From Deinococcus roseus (lineage in GTDB: Bacteria; Deinococcota; Deinococci; Deinococcales; Deinococcaceae), in assembly GCF_014646895.1 (NCBI RefSeq), contig NZ_BMOD01000003.1:312630-376629 (forward strand): a stretch of DNA of 64,000 nucleotides, in the 5' to 3' direction. Below, piece after piece: positions 24,186 through 31,826 of the stretch (the first letter of the stretch is position 1; every line of letters begins with the position of its first letter). Position numbers and translations under genes: made by a program. A model generated the notes under the pieces. It saw only the letters and a program-made list of their open reading frames with translations, was not told the DNA's origin and did not search any database.

Positions 24186-24747
24186 CAGCAAACTTTCCCA
24201 CACCATCGGGTTTGATGATTTTCCTTTTCTGCGCAGCCACCGCGGAGACATCCAGATCGTGGGCACCGTGTATGCAGGCCTCAAACTGGAAGGCATCCTC
24301 AGTGCAAAAATCCGGCGTGACGGGGCCAACAGCACCCGTGTGATTGCCCAGCTGGTGAAAAACTCCAAGTTTTACCAGCACACCCAGTTGATCATGCTGC
24401 AGGGAATCGCGCTTGGTGGGTTCAATGTCATTGACATTCACCAGCTCAGTGCAGCACTGGACCGGCCTGTGCTGGTGGTCTCCAGACGCAAACCCAACCT
24501 GGAAAAAATCGAGGATGCCCTTCTGAACCGGGTTCCGGGGGGAAAACGCAAATGGTCCCTGATCCAGAAAGCCGGACCCATGGAGCATGTGGCCGGGGTG
24601 TATGTGCAGCGGGCAGGTTTGACCCTGGAACAGGCCGGGCAGGTGATCCAGCGGTTTGCCTCTGGTTCCAACATTCCTGAACCTTTGCGTGCAGCACACC
24701 TGATTGCAGGGGGTGTGGCAACGGGGGAGAGTCGGGCCAGACCTTAA
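24178..24747 (+). CDS. DUF99 family protein (endonuclease V-like fold)
   Basis: A 189-residue protein of the DUF99 family, related in fold to endonuclease V. Seen motifs: HTIGFDDFPFLRSHRGDIQIVGTVYAG at the start, QLIMLQGIALGGFNVIDIHQLS, RPVLVVSRRKPNLEKIEDAL, and EPLRAAHLIAGGVATGESR at the end. DUF99 is known mainly from archaea and some bacteria including Deinococcus-Thermus; its substrate is not established. It starts inside the end of the AbiEii-like gene. The tight coupling suggests a common function, possibly nucleic-acid related (inference). It converges with the glycerate kinase gene. Confidence 0.85.
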   Translation: MRDSKLSHTIGFDDFPFLRSHRGDIQIVGTVYAGLKLEGILSAKIRRDGANSTRVIAQLVKNSKFYQHTQLIMLQGIALGGFNVIDIHQLSAALDRPVLVVSRRKPNLEKIEDALLNRVPGGKRKWSLIQKAGPMEHVAGVYVQRAGLTLEQAGQVIQRFASGSNIPEPLRAAHLIAGGVATGESRARP

Positions 24748-24752
24748 ACCGA

Positions 24753-26009
24753 TCATGAAGTTGCTCCATCCCCAGGGATGAACACCATCCGGCCGTCATT
24801 CAGGTTGTTCTGTGTCGGTCCTGTCACCACCAGTTGCCCCATGCTTTCAAAAAACCCGAATGCATTGTTGTTGTCCAGGTCCTGGCGGATGTTTCTGAGG
24901 TTCTGGCTGCGCTGGAAGGTTTCCGGGGTCAGGAAAGCGCCTGCCGCATGGGTGGTGCCATCGATGCCATCTGTGTCTGCTGCAAAGGCCCACACACCCT
25001 GTTCACGCAGGTGCCAGCACAGCCACAGCAGGAATTCCTGATTTCTGCCGCCCTGGCCTGTGCCTTTGACCGTGACGCTGGCCTCGCCGCCACTGATCAG
25101 CACCACGGGGGGTTTGAAGGGCTCCCTGTGTTCCCGGATGCTGCGCACCAGTCCAGCATGAAAGGCGGCCAGCTCGCGGGCTTCTCCGGTGAAAGTGTCT
25201 CCCAGAATGAAGGCAGGAATGCCCTGCTGCACCCAGAAATCCTGCACGGATTTCAGAAAACCATGGTTGCTTCCGATCAGGATGTTTTCACTGTGGACAG
25301 GTCCCGTTGAAGGTTGTTGCTGGGCCTGCTGCAGTAACAGAATGGCATTTTTCAGCTCTGGGCGATCATCCAGACCATACCGCCTGAGGACGTCCAGTGC
25401 ATCCTGGGCGGTGCTGGTGTTTTGCACGGTGGGACCAGAGGCAATCACATCTGGATCATCTCCGGGCACATCCGAGAGCAGCAGCGAAATGACTTTTGCC
25501 CGGGTGCCCTGGGCCAGCTTTCCGCCTTTGATGTGGGAAAACTGCTTTCTGACCGTGTTGATTTCGTGAATGGTGGCTCCACTGTTGAGGAGCAGTCGGG
25601 TGAGGACCACCTTTTCAGGTCTGCTGGTGCCTTTTGGGGCGCACCACAGCGAACTCCCTCCACCACTGACCAGCACCAGCAGGGTGTCCTGGGGTCCCAG
25701 AGCCTGGGCCAGCAGAAGGGCTTGCTGGGCAGCCAGTTCACTGTTTTCGTCGGGGGTGGGATGGGAAGCTTCCTGCAGGGGGATGAAGCGGGTTTCTCCG
25801 CCGTGTCCATAGCGGGTCACAGCATGTCCTTTGATTTGCGGTCCATAAAAGTCTTCGGCGGCCCTCAGCATGGGAAGTGCAGCTTTGCCCACCGCCAGCA
25901 CCGCCAGTTTTCCCTGTTCAGGAGGAGGAGGCAGGTGTTTGTGGGTGAGGGTGTAGGGATGGTTTTGTTGCAATGCAAATTGAAAGGCTTGCAGCATCAG
26001 GTCTTGCAT
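24753..26009 (-). CDS. Glycerate 2-kinase (DUF4147/MOFRL family)
   Basis: A 418-residue cytoplasmic enzyme of the class II glycerate kinase family, which phosphorylates D-glycerate to 2-phosphoglycerate and was formerly often annotated as hydroxypyruvate reductase TtuD. Motifs seen: LAVGKAALPMLRAA, LVLVSGGGSSLWCAPKG, HEINTVRKQFSHIKGGKLA, SLLLSDVPGDDPDVIASGPT, VLISGGEASVTVKGTGQGGRNQEFLLW (MOFRL domain) and FAADTDGIDGTTHAAGAF. Length fits the family. It stands alone, divergent from the GH43 gene. The ribosome site is weak. Confidence 0.93.
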   Translation of the reverse strand: MQDLMLQAFQFALQQNHPYTLTHKHLPPPPEQGKLAVLAVGKAALPMLRAAEDFYGPQIKGHAVTRYGHGGETRFIPLQEASHPTPDENSELAAQQALLLAQALGPQDTLLVLVSGGGSSLWCAPKGTSRPEKVVLTRLLLNSGATIHEINTVRKQFSHIKGGKLAQGTRAKVISLLLSDVPGDDPDVIASGPTVQNTSTAQDALDVLRRYGLDDRPELKNAILLLQQAQQQPSTGPVHSENILIGSNHGFLKSVQDFWVQQGIPAFILGDTFTGEARELAAFHAGLVRSIREHREPFKPPVVLISGGEASVTVKGTGQGGRNQEFLLWLCWHLREQGVWAFAADTDGIDGTTHAAGAFLTPETFQRSQNLRNIRQDLDNNNAFGFFESMGQLVVTGPTQNNLNDGRMVFIPGDGATS

Positions 26010-26199
26010 CTGTCTTCAAGGTTAATGCAGGAGCAGAGGGAAATTCCAGAAAGAAGCCAGGGGCCATCCAACCCATGAAGACACACCGTTCATCAGTTTG
26101 TTGGAAGTCAGCTTGTGTGTGCTTGCTGCAGCAGGACCCTTGAAATGAGGGTTCACGGTGCAACAGTTGGCCTCTCCAGGCCGCCCGGTTTTGAGAGTC

Positions 26200-26229
26200 T
26201 TGACAGCCGATTCGACCGAGTGCTAATGT
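26200..26229 (+). promoter_or_regulatory. Promoter of GH43 gene
   Basis: TTGACA (26200-26205) and TAATGT (26224-26229) are 18 bp apart. The first LacI-type operator begins at the last base of the -10 box. Confidence 0.55.
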
Positions 26230-26242
26230 GTGAGCGATCACA
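26229..26242. promoter_or_regulatory. LacI-type operator 1 (TGTGAGCGATCACA)
   Basis: A palindrome with the CG centre typical of LacI-family operators. It lies directly downstream of the -10 box of the GH43 promoter, positioned to block initiation. Confidence 0.7.
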
Positions 26243-26308
26243 TCAGCGACTCAACGGTTCAAATTCTTCCAGCAAGCTTCTTCTGGTTCGTGCACGCCTC
26301 CTGACACA

Positions 26309-26322
26309 TGTGAACGATCACA
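26309..26322. promoter_or_regulatory. LacI-type operator 2 (TGTGAACGATCACA)
   Basis: Differs from operator 1 at one base and is exactly 80 bp downstream of it, in the 5' untranslated region. Paired sites at this distance are compatible with repression by looping. No LacI-family gene is in the window. Confidence 0.7.
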
Positions 26323-26354
26323 GTGAAATTTCCCCCAGCAGCAAAGGAGTTTTC

Positions 26355-27329
26355 ATGAGTTCAACCCCTGTTTTTCCCAACCCTCTGGTCGAACAGCGTG
26401 CCGATCCCTGGGTGTACCTGCACACCGATGGTTACTACTACTTCACCGGTTCGGTGCCCGAATATGACCGCATTGAACTGAGGCGCGCAAAACGGCTGCA
26501 AGACCTGGGCAACGCAGAAACCGTGGTGGCCTGGAGAAAATACGAAACCGGACCCCTCAGTGCCAACATCTGGGCCCCTGAACTGCACTTCATTGAGGGC
26601 AAATGGTACATCTACTTTGCTGCAGCCCGCACCACAGAAACCAGAGATGGCCTCTTTGACCACCGCATTTTTGTGCTGGAAAACGCATCAGCCAACCCCC
26701 TGGAAGGCGAGTGGCTTGAAAAAGGCCAGCTGAAAACCCGGTGGGAAAGCTTTGCCCTGGATGCCACCACCTTCGAGCATCTGGGGAGGCGTTATCTGGT
26801 GTGGGCACAAAAAGACCCCCAGATTTTCGGCAACTCCAACCTGTACATCAGCGAAATGGCAAACCCCTGGACCCTGCAAGGCCCCCAGGTGATGCTGACC
26901 ACCCCCGAGCATCCCTGGGAGGTGATTGGCTTTCTGGTCAATGAAGGGGCTGCTGTCCTGAAGCGCAATGGCAAGATCTTCATCACCTTTTCGGCCAGCG
27001 CCACGGATCACCATTACTGCATGGGCCTGCTCACTGCCGATGAAAATGCAGACCTGCTGGACCCCGCCTCCTGGAGCAAATCCCAGGAACCGGTTTTTCA
27101 GACCAGTGAAGCAAACCAGCAATATGGTCCCGGTCACAACAGTTTCACCACCCTGCCAGACGGTCAGGATGTGCTGATTTTCCATGCCCGCAGCTACAAA
27201 GACATTGTGGGCGATCCCCTCTATGATCCCAACCGCCATGCCCGGGCACAGGTGTTTGGTTATGGGGAAGATGGAGCCCCGGTCTTTGGTGTACCCTTGC
27301 CAGACACCCAGCCTGAACCCACCCCCTGA
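26355..27329 (+). CDS. GH43-family glycoside hydrolase
   Basis: A 324-residue five-bladed beta-propeller glycosidase without a signal peptide, probably intracellular. The catalytic base Asp is in EQRADPWVYLHTDGYYYFTG. The pKa-modulating or acidic region appears as IWAPELHFIEGKWYIYFAA, and the acid Glu probably in LVNEGAAVLKRNGK. YGPGHNSFTTLPDG is the usual late motif with the conserved His. Members cut alpha-L-arabinofuranosyl or beta-xylosyl linkages. The start at 26355 follows AAAGGAG; a long upstream in-frame extension would read through both operators and is rejected. It is controlled by two LacI-type operators. Confidence 0.9.
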   Translation: MSSTPVFPNPLVEQRADPWVYLHTDGYYYFTGSVPEYDRIELRRAKRLQDLGNAETVVAWRKYETGPLSANIWAPELHFIEGKWYIYFAAARTTETRDGLFDHRIFVLENASANPLEGEWLEKGQLKTRWESFALDATTFEHLGRRYLVWAQKDPQIFGNSNLYISEMANPWTLQGPQVMLTTPEHPWEVIGFLVNEGAAVLKRNGKIFITFSASATDHHYCMGLLTADENADLLDPASWSKSQEPVFQTSEANQQYGPGHNSFTTLPDGQDVLIFHARSYKDIVGDPLYDPNRHARAQVFGYGEDGAPVFGVPLPDTQPEPTP

Positions 27330-27461
27330 ACGGCAGGCATGTGAAGCAAATGTAACATAAATTTTAAGAAACTTTTAAAATGTCCATTTGTGTTCTATAT
27401 GTTTCAGAAAACCTTTTACAGCTTTAAATCAAGTAAAAATTTGAAATGAAAGAAAATTCCC

Positions 27462-27489
27462 TTGACAAGATCAGGCTTTCTGCTATTCT
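27462..27489 (+). promoter_or_regulatory. Strong sigma-70 promoter of the ammonium transporter
   Basis: TTGACA (27462-27467), 16-bp spacer, TATTCT (27484-27489). It predicts a 5' untranslated region of about 120 nt. The AT-rich sequence just upstream (27350-27440) could act as an UP element. Confidence 0.7.
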
Positions 27490-27582
27490 GACAGCAAGAA
27501 GGACGGATGGATGCCCAGCACACCCTCCGGCTTCTTGCTGCCCTTTTCGTTCTGACGCACCTCTGCCCATCTGGCTGAACGC

Positions 27583-27606
27583 TGCTGCATGATTCCCCAT
27601 GCAGCA
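27583..27606 (+). promoter_or_regulatory. Leader hairpin immediately before the amt ribosome site
   Basis: A perfect 9-bp stem, TGCTGCATG/CATGCAGCA, with loop ATTCCC ends two or three bases before the GGAGGG ribosome-binding site. It could modulate translation or protect the mRNA. Confidence 0.55.
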
Positions 27607-27618
27607 CTGGAGGGAATC

Positions 27619-28992
27619 ATGAAACGAAACACCCACCTCTCTCTTTTTGGCTGCTCGACTTTGCTGGCCCTCACCACCATTTCCCATGCCCAGGCTGCTG
27701 TCCCACTGACACTGGACCGTGGAGACACCGCCTGGATGCTGATGTCCAGTGCCCTGGTGCTGCTGATGACCCCTGGACTGGCTTTCTTTTACGGCGGCCT
27801 CACCCGAACCAAAAGCGTCCTCAACACCATCCTGATGTGTTTTGGCACCATGGGTGTGGTGGGGGTGCTGTGGGTGCTCTTCGGGTACAGCCTGGCCTTC
27901 GGAGACAACGCCAGCAGCCCCTACATTGGCACCCTTGCCAACCTCTTCATGAACGGCATCGATCAGAACACCCTGTATGGCACTTTTGAAGCAGCAACGG
28001 GGCATGCCATTCCCAAATACGTTTTTGTGATGTTTCAGGGCATGTTTGCCATCATCACCGCTGCATTGATCAGTGGCGCATTGGTGGACCGCATGAAATT
28101 CTCCATGTTTCTGCTGTTTGTGTCGTTGTGGAGCCTGCTGGTGTATGCACCGCTGGCGCACTGGGTCTGGGATGCCAGTGGCTGGTTGTTCAAAATGGGT
28201 GCCCTGGATTTTGCCGGAGGCACCGTGGTGCACATCTCCTCCGGGGTTTCAGCCCTGGTGGCTGCCACCCTGCTGGGAGAGCGCATGAAGGCCACCAAAC
28301 GGCTTGCCCTTCCCCACAACATCCCTTTTGTGTTGCTGGGCGCAGGTCTCCTGTGGTTTGGCTGGTTTGGCTTTAATGCTGGATCTGCCCTCGGAGCCAA
28401 TGGCAGTGCCTCCCTCGCTTTCATCACCACCAGCACCGCCACCAGTGCCGCCATGCTTGGCTGGCTCCTCTGGGAAGCCATGCGTGGTCAGAAACCCAGT
28501 GCCATTGGTGCTGCCACTGGCTCAGTTGTGGGCCTCGTTGCCATCACCCCTGCTGCTGGTTTTGTCAGTCCGGGGTCTGCCATCCTGATTGGTCTGATTG
28601 CATCCACCTGTTCCTTCTGGGTGATCCAGTACAAGCACCGCATGCGCGCCGATGATGCCCTGGATGTTTTCGCCTGCCATGCTGTGGGTGGCGTTGTGGG
28701 GTCCCTGCTGACGGGTGTGTTTGCCTCCAGAGCCGTCAACGGTGCCTACTCTGGGGTACTGGATGGCAACTGGACCCAGCTGGGCATCCAGGCTGTGGGG
28801 GTGATGGCAGCCATTCTGCTGGCTGCTGCTGGAACCTGGCTGATCCTGAAGTTGCTGGACGCAGTGTTCCGCATCCGGGTGGCCCCTCCGCATGAAACTG
28901 CAGGTCTGGACGTCTCAGAACATGCCCAGCCTGCATACCAGGAGGAACAGGTGCCCCCCCTGGGTGCTCCAGCCATTGTTTCTGGAGATTGA
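27619..28992 (+). CDS. amtB: Ammonium transporter (Amt family)
   Basis: A 457-residue inner-membrane ammonium channel. It starts at 27619 after GGAGGG with a cleavable signal peptide (ends HAQAA), as in other bacterial Amt proteins. About 11 helices follow. The Amt signature is clear: FFYGGLTRTKSVLNT, DFAGGTVVHISSGVSALVAA (first pore His), LLWFGWFGFNAGSAL and DVFACHAVGGVVGSLLTGVFA (second pore His). No GlnK/PII gene is adjacent, unlike the common glnK-amtB pairing. The strong promoter and structured leader suggest its own regulation, probably by nitrogen status (inference). Confidence 0.95.
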   Translation: MKRNTHLSLFGCSTLLALTTISHAQAAVPLTLDRGDTAWMLMSSALVLLMTPGLAFFYGGLTRTKSVLNTILMCFGTMGVVGVLWVLFGYSLAFGDNASSPYIGTLANLFMNGIDQNTLYGTFEAATGHAIPKYVFVMFQGMFAIITAALISGALVDRMKFSMFLLFVSLWSLLVYAPLAHWVWDASGWLFKMGALDFAGGTVVHISSGVSALVAATLLGERMKATKRLALPHNIPFVLLGAGLLWFGWFGFNAGSALGANGSASLAFITTSTATSAAMLGWLLWEAMRGQKPSAIGAATGSVVGLVAITPAAGFVSPGSAILIGLIASTCSFWVIQYKHRMRADDALDVFACHAVGGVVGSLLTGVFASRAVNGAYSGVLDGNWTQLGIQAVGVMAAILLAAAGTWLILKLLDAVFRIRVAPPHETAGLDVSEHAQPAYQEEQVPPLGAPAIVSGD

Positions 28993-29041
28993 AGGTTTCT
29001 GGAGATTGAAACTCTCCATTTTGAAGCTGTGAACAGCTCAA

Positions 29042-29068
29042 AAAGCCCTGAGTACACATCAGGGCTTT
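29042..29068. terminator. Bidirectional terminator between amtB and DUF4142 gene
   Basis: A 10-bp perfect stem, AAAGCCCTGA/TCAGGGCTTT, with a 7-nt loop lies between the convergent genes. Confidence 0.85.
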
Positions 29069-29093
29069 AAAGCTGGATGGATTCAGGGTGTGT

Positions 29094-29690
29094 TCAGGGT
29101 GTTGCTGCAGGAATGGCATCAACGGCCTGATGGTGGGCTTCCACCACAGGCCAGGCTTTCTGGGCTTCGGTCCTGATGATGGGGTTGGCATATTTGCTGC
29201 CCAGGTAGCTTTCCAGCAGGTTGAGGGCTTCTTCATGGCTTTGCATCATCTGGGCTTTGTATTCGGCATCAAAGCCGTCTCCGGCATTCTCCAGCCTTTC
29301 CAGCATGACCTGCTGTCTGGCACTGACATCAATGTCTGCAGGAAGTTCGTAAGCAGGATTCACCTTGCCCACCGCTGCTGCCAGTTGTCCCCGCAGGTTT
29401 TTGTGGTCGCTCAGCATCAACTGGGCAAAGGTTTTGACTTCTGTGGCTTTTGCCAGGGTCAGGGCCAGTTCTGCAGCTGCAATTTCGTAATTGTGCCCCT
29501 GGGTCATGCGGCTGACAAAAGTGCGGTCTGTAAAAGTGAAAGAGGTCTCTGAGGCCAGGCTTTCTGTCATGGCTGCAGGATCCTGTTGCAATTTTTTAGC
29601 TGAGAAAGTGGGAAGGTTGCCCCCTCCAGTGGCAGAAATCAGCAGTGTTGCAGCCAGACCCAGACCCAGCAGTTGCAATGTCCGATTCAT
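29094..29690 (-). CDS. Exported DUF4142 (ferritin-like helical bundle) protein
   Basis: A 198-residue secreted protein. The signal peptide MNRTLQLLGLGLAATLLISATG is followed by a four-helix DUF4142 domain (FVSRMTQGHNYEIAAAELALTLAKATEVKTFAQLMLSDHKNLRGQL, then AQMMQSHEEALNLLESYLG), with the conserved E-H-type residues of this periplasmic family. The start was placed at the second ATG (29690) because AAAGGA lies 9 nt before it. The first ATG, three codons earlier, overlaps that site. DUF4142 proteins are often linked to envelope stress; no direct function is known. Confidence 0.85.
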   Translation of the reverse strand: MNRTLQLLGLGLAATLLISATGGGNLPTFSAKKLQQDPAAMTESLASETSFTFTDRTFVSRMTQGHNYEIAAAELALTLAKATEVKTFAQLMLSDHKNLRGQLAAAVGKVNPAYELPADIDVSARQQVMLERLENAGDGFDAEYKAQMMQSHEEALNLLESYLGSKYANPIIRTEAQKAWPVVEAHHQAVDAIPAATP

Positions 29691-29863
29691 AAGCACCATC
29701 CTTTCAAACCAGCAACCAGAGCCTGAGCAGCTGGTTTTGCAATGTTCAATGGTTCTACCCTAACAAGCCTTTTGCTCACAGGATGTACACATTCCTACAA
29801 GAAAGCAGGCAAGCAGACAGGTTTTGGGACAGGGGTTTCGGAGGCACTGGAGCTTGAGACGCC

Positions 29864-29904
29864 AAAAACACACATGAAAAAACACACATGAAAAAACACA
29901 CATG
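29864..29904. repeat. Tandem repeat, three copies of a 14-bp unit
   Basis: The unit AAAAAACACACATG is repeated almost perfectly three times (the first copy is one base short). It lies in the 410-bp non-coding gap between the DUF4142 gene and the next gene. Nothing else recognisable is in that gap. Confidence 0.85.
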
Positions 29905-30100
29905 AAGTGTTGCAGGGATTCTCACGGGAAGAGGTTGTGGCCGTTGCAGCGAGCAATTGTTGTCTTTTGAAGATCACGTTGTGCTTTCAGCAACAATCAT
30001 GAAATGTCTGGAGTCTGAAAGCAAAAGCAGCATGTTTTTGAAAAGAGGAAAATCAAGCAAAAACCCCCACATGATTGTGGGGGGATGGATTAAAGATGGA

Positions 30101-30511
30101 TCATTTCTTCTTGCGACTGGAACCCAGCTTTTTGCCTTTTTGTTCACTGGCCTTCATTTTTTCGCGGGTGGCAGCAGCAGCAGTTTTGAAGTCCAGAGAG
30201 CCAGAAGCATACGCTTCCAGGGTGGGTTTGATCCGTTTCTGGCGCTTGCTGGTGTTCAGTTCCTGGGTGACTTCTTCATACCATTTTTCATATGCAGGGG
30301 TCAGTTCAAAGATCATTTCTTTGGCCTGTCGCTTGTAGGTGTCACCACTGCTGCGACGGCTGTATTCCTTGGGGAGCTCAAAACGCCCTTCAATTTCTGC
30401 GGCATCAAAGATTTCGTCGCGAACTGCATTACGGAACTGGCGCACGAACTGATCACTGCGCTGAGCATTATTGAGTCCCTGTACGGCTTCACTGAGTTTT
30501 TGTAGCTTCAT
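30101..30511 (-). CDS. Small basic hypothetical protein
   Basis: A 136-residue protein with no family I can name. It is predicted mostly helical and very rich in Lys, Arg, Glu and Gln, ending in the basic tail EKMKASEQKGKKLGSSRKKK, which suggests nucleic-acid binding (inference). The start at 30511 is fixed by a well-formed promoter whose -10 ends 7 nt before the ATG, i.e. a leaderless mRNA; an in-frame start 12 codons earlier would lie inside that promoter. No signal peptide or membrane helix. Confidence 0.75.
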   Translation of the reverse strand: MKLQKLSEAVQGLNNAQRSDQFVRQFRNAVRDEIFDAAEIEGRFELPKEYSRRSSGDTYKRQAKEMIFELTPAYEKWYEEVTQELNTSKRQKRIKPTLEAYASGSLDFKTAAAATREKMKASEQKGKKLGSSRKKK

Positions 30512-30518
30512 GCTGTGT

Positions 30519-30547
30519 AGGATAACAGGAAAAAAAATAGAAATCAA
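30519..30547 (-). promoter_or_regulatory. Leaderless promoter of the small basic protein gene
   Basis: On the minus strand TTGATT, a 17-bp spacer and TATCCT, followed by 7 nt and the start codon. Transcription would begin at or next to the ATG. Confidence 0.7.
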
Positions 30548-31310
30548 TCACATTAAAACGCCCCTTGCCTTGAGGAGACCCGACAAACCGTTTCAACAAT
30601 GCGGATCGCCTATACAAAAGGCGGGAAACACCACATAGATGCTGTAGTGAAACTGAGTAAGCTGCCACAGAAGGGTAAAGAATCGTTGTTCAGCAAAGGG
30701 AATCTTTCATTGCAATGTGGAGGTGGATTTGAGTTGGAAAAGGCTTGTGTGATGGAGATGCAACAACTGTATGAATGGCTGTTTCAGCAATACGCCATCC
30801 CCCAGCACGCCGCCTGGGTGGGATTTTCTGGAAGGTCAACCCATTGCAGCAGGTCTGCGAAGGAGGGCTCCCTGGGTGATTGCCTCAGCCTTCTGAGACG
30901 GCGCAAAGACCATAGGGTTTTCTGAAGGAGGGTTGTGGACTGCTGTTCCAGCCTGTCACAACACCAGGTTCTGGCAGAACAATCCTGCATCACATGAACC
31001 ATCAAAGGTCTTATGATCATAAAAATGATACATGATTTTGTAGATGCTCTTCCTGTAAATGTCCTTCTGTAAATTCTGTTGATTTGCTTTTGTAGATCTT
31101 CGATGATAAAAATCAGATGACTCACAATGGTTTCGGATGGAAAACATTTGGAAATCAGAAATCTGGTAAAGCAAGCATGTTTTGCTAAAACAACTCCAAA
31201 AGCACGAGAGCAAGATCAAATCAATTTCTGCTCGGGAAAACCAGAATGTGATGGGTGCTGGTGTGCAATCCTGCAACTGCCTTTTGCCAGGTCTGCTACA
31301 ATCACCTTTT
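30548..31310. other. Poorly coding region of about 760 bp
   Basis: No convincing gene. An open frame at 30599-30925 (+, 108 codons) has no ribosome site, no recognisable domain and atypical composition. Frames on the other strand are no better. Base composition is more AT-rich than neighbouring genes. The end of the region carries a TACAAT box (31297-31302) 8 nt before the regulator start. It could be remnant DNA or carry an RNA, but I see no defining structure. Confidence 0.4.
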
Positions 31311-31754
31311 ATGGAAGACCCCTCACAGATCATCCAGAAGCTCCAGACATGTGGTTTGCGTCCCAGTGCACCACGCAAAACCCTGCTGGCCTATCTGATG
31401 GGGTGTGATCACCATCCCACCCCTTATGAACTGTTGGAAGGTCTGAAACTGAGTGGGCATCCCATCAGCATTGCGACCCTTTACCAGAACCTGCAGGTGC
31501 TTTCAGAAGCAGGACTGATCCGCAAATTTGTGGATGCAGATGGCACTGCCCGTTACGATGCCAACACCTCTGCCCACCACCACCTGCATTGCACAGCGTG
31601 TGGCAGGATTCTGGACCTGGATCTGTCAGACGAATTGGCGTCGGCTCTGGTGGCTCTGGGGACCACAGCAAACTGGCAGGTGCAAAAAATTCAACTGGAC
31701 CTCGAGGGCCTCTGTGAACGCTGCCAGATCAGGCTGTCTGCGCTGCAGGATTGA
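31311..31754 (+). CDS. perR: Fur-family regulator, probably PerR (peroxide-sensing)
   Basis: A 147-residue Fur-superfamily repressor. The N-terminal winged helix (QKLQTCGLRPSAPRKTLLAYLMGCDHHPTPYELLEGLK) carries the recognition helix ISIATLYQNLQVLSEAGLI. The C-terminal metal domain has HHHLHCTACGRILDLD and CERC, the two Cys pairs of the structural zinc site. The start at 31311 is supported by a TACAAT box 8 nt upstream (leaderless). Longer in-frame starts read through that box. A Per-box-like palindrome and catalase gene lie directly downstream, which points to PerR rather than iron-sensing Fur (inference). Confidence 0.85.
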   Translation: MEDPSQIIQKLQTCGLRPSAPRKTLLAYLMGCDHHPTPYELLEGLKLSGHPISIATLYQNLQVLSEAGLIRKFVDADGTARYDANTSAHHHLHCTACGRILDLDLSDELASALVALGTTANWQVQKIQLDLEGLCERCQIRLSALQD

Positions 31755-31770
31755 ACGGGCAGCACCGACT

Positions 31771-31801
31771 TTGCCTATTTTTCATATCCATAATGATTAT
31801 G
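31771..31801 (+). promoter_or_regulatory. katA promoter with Per/Fur box
   Basis: The palindrome CATAATGATTATG (31789-31801) matches the core of the Per box, TTATAATNATTATAA. It overlaps a possible -10 (GATTAT, 31795-31800) placed 18 bp after TTGCCT (31771-31776). A second -10-like box, TAGACT (31811-31816), lies 10 nt before the katA start. Confidence 0.65.
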
Positions 31802-31826
31802 AATTTGTGTTAGACTGGTCAGCATT

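Noticed and set aside
23415..24747. AbiE-type toxin-antitoxin pair
   Set aside because: The partner is DUF99, not an AbiEi antitoxin, and the nucleotidyltransferase catalytic motif is not visible.
26240..26275. tRNA T-arm-like GGTTCAAATTC
   Set aside because: No matching acceptor stem or anticodon arm at the right distances; the stretch belongs to the GH43 promoter/leader region.
26229..26322. CRP/FNR-type sites for the two TGTGA...TCACA palindromes
   Set aside because: CRP sites have a 6-bp spacer between TGTGA and TCACA. Here it is 4 bp with a CG centre, which fits LacI-family operators.
29864..29904. CRISPR-like repeats
   Set aside because: Direct 14-bp repeats without spacers and without cas genes; simple tandem repeat. 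The same applies to 33411-33443.
30599..30925. 108-codon open frame as a gene
   Set aside because: No ribosome site or promoter next to the ATG, no recognisable domain and odd composition; kept only as a note on the region.
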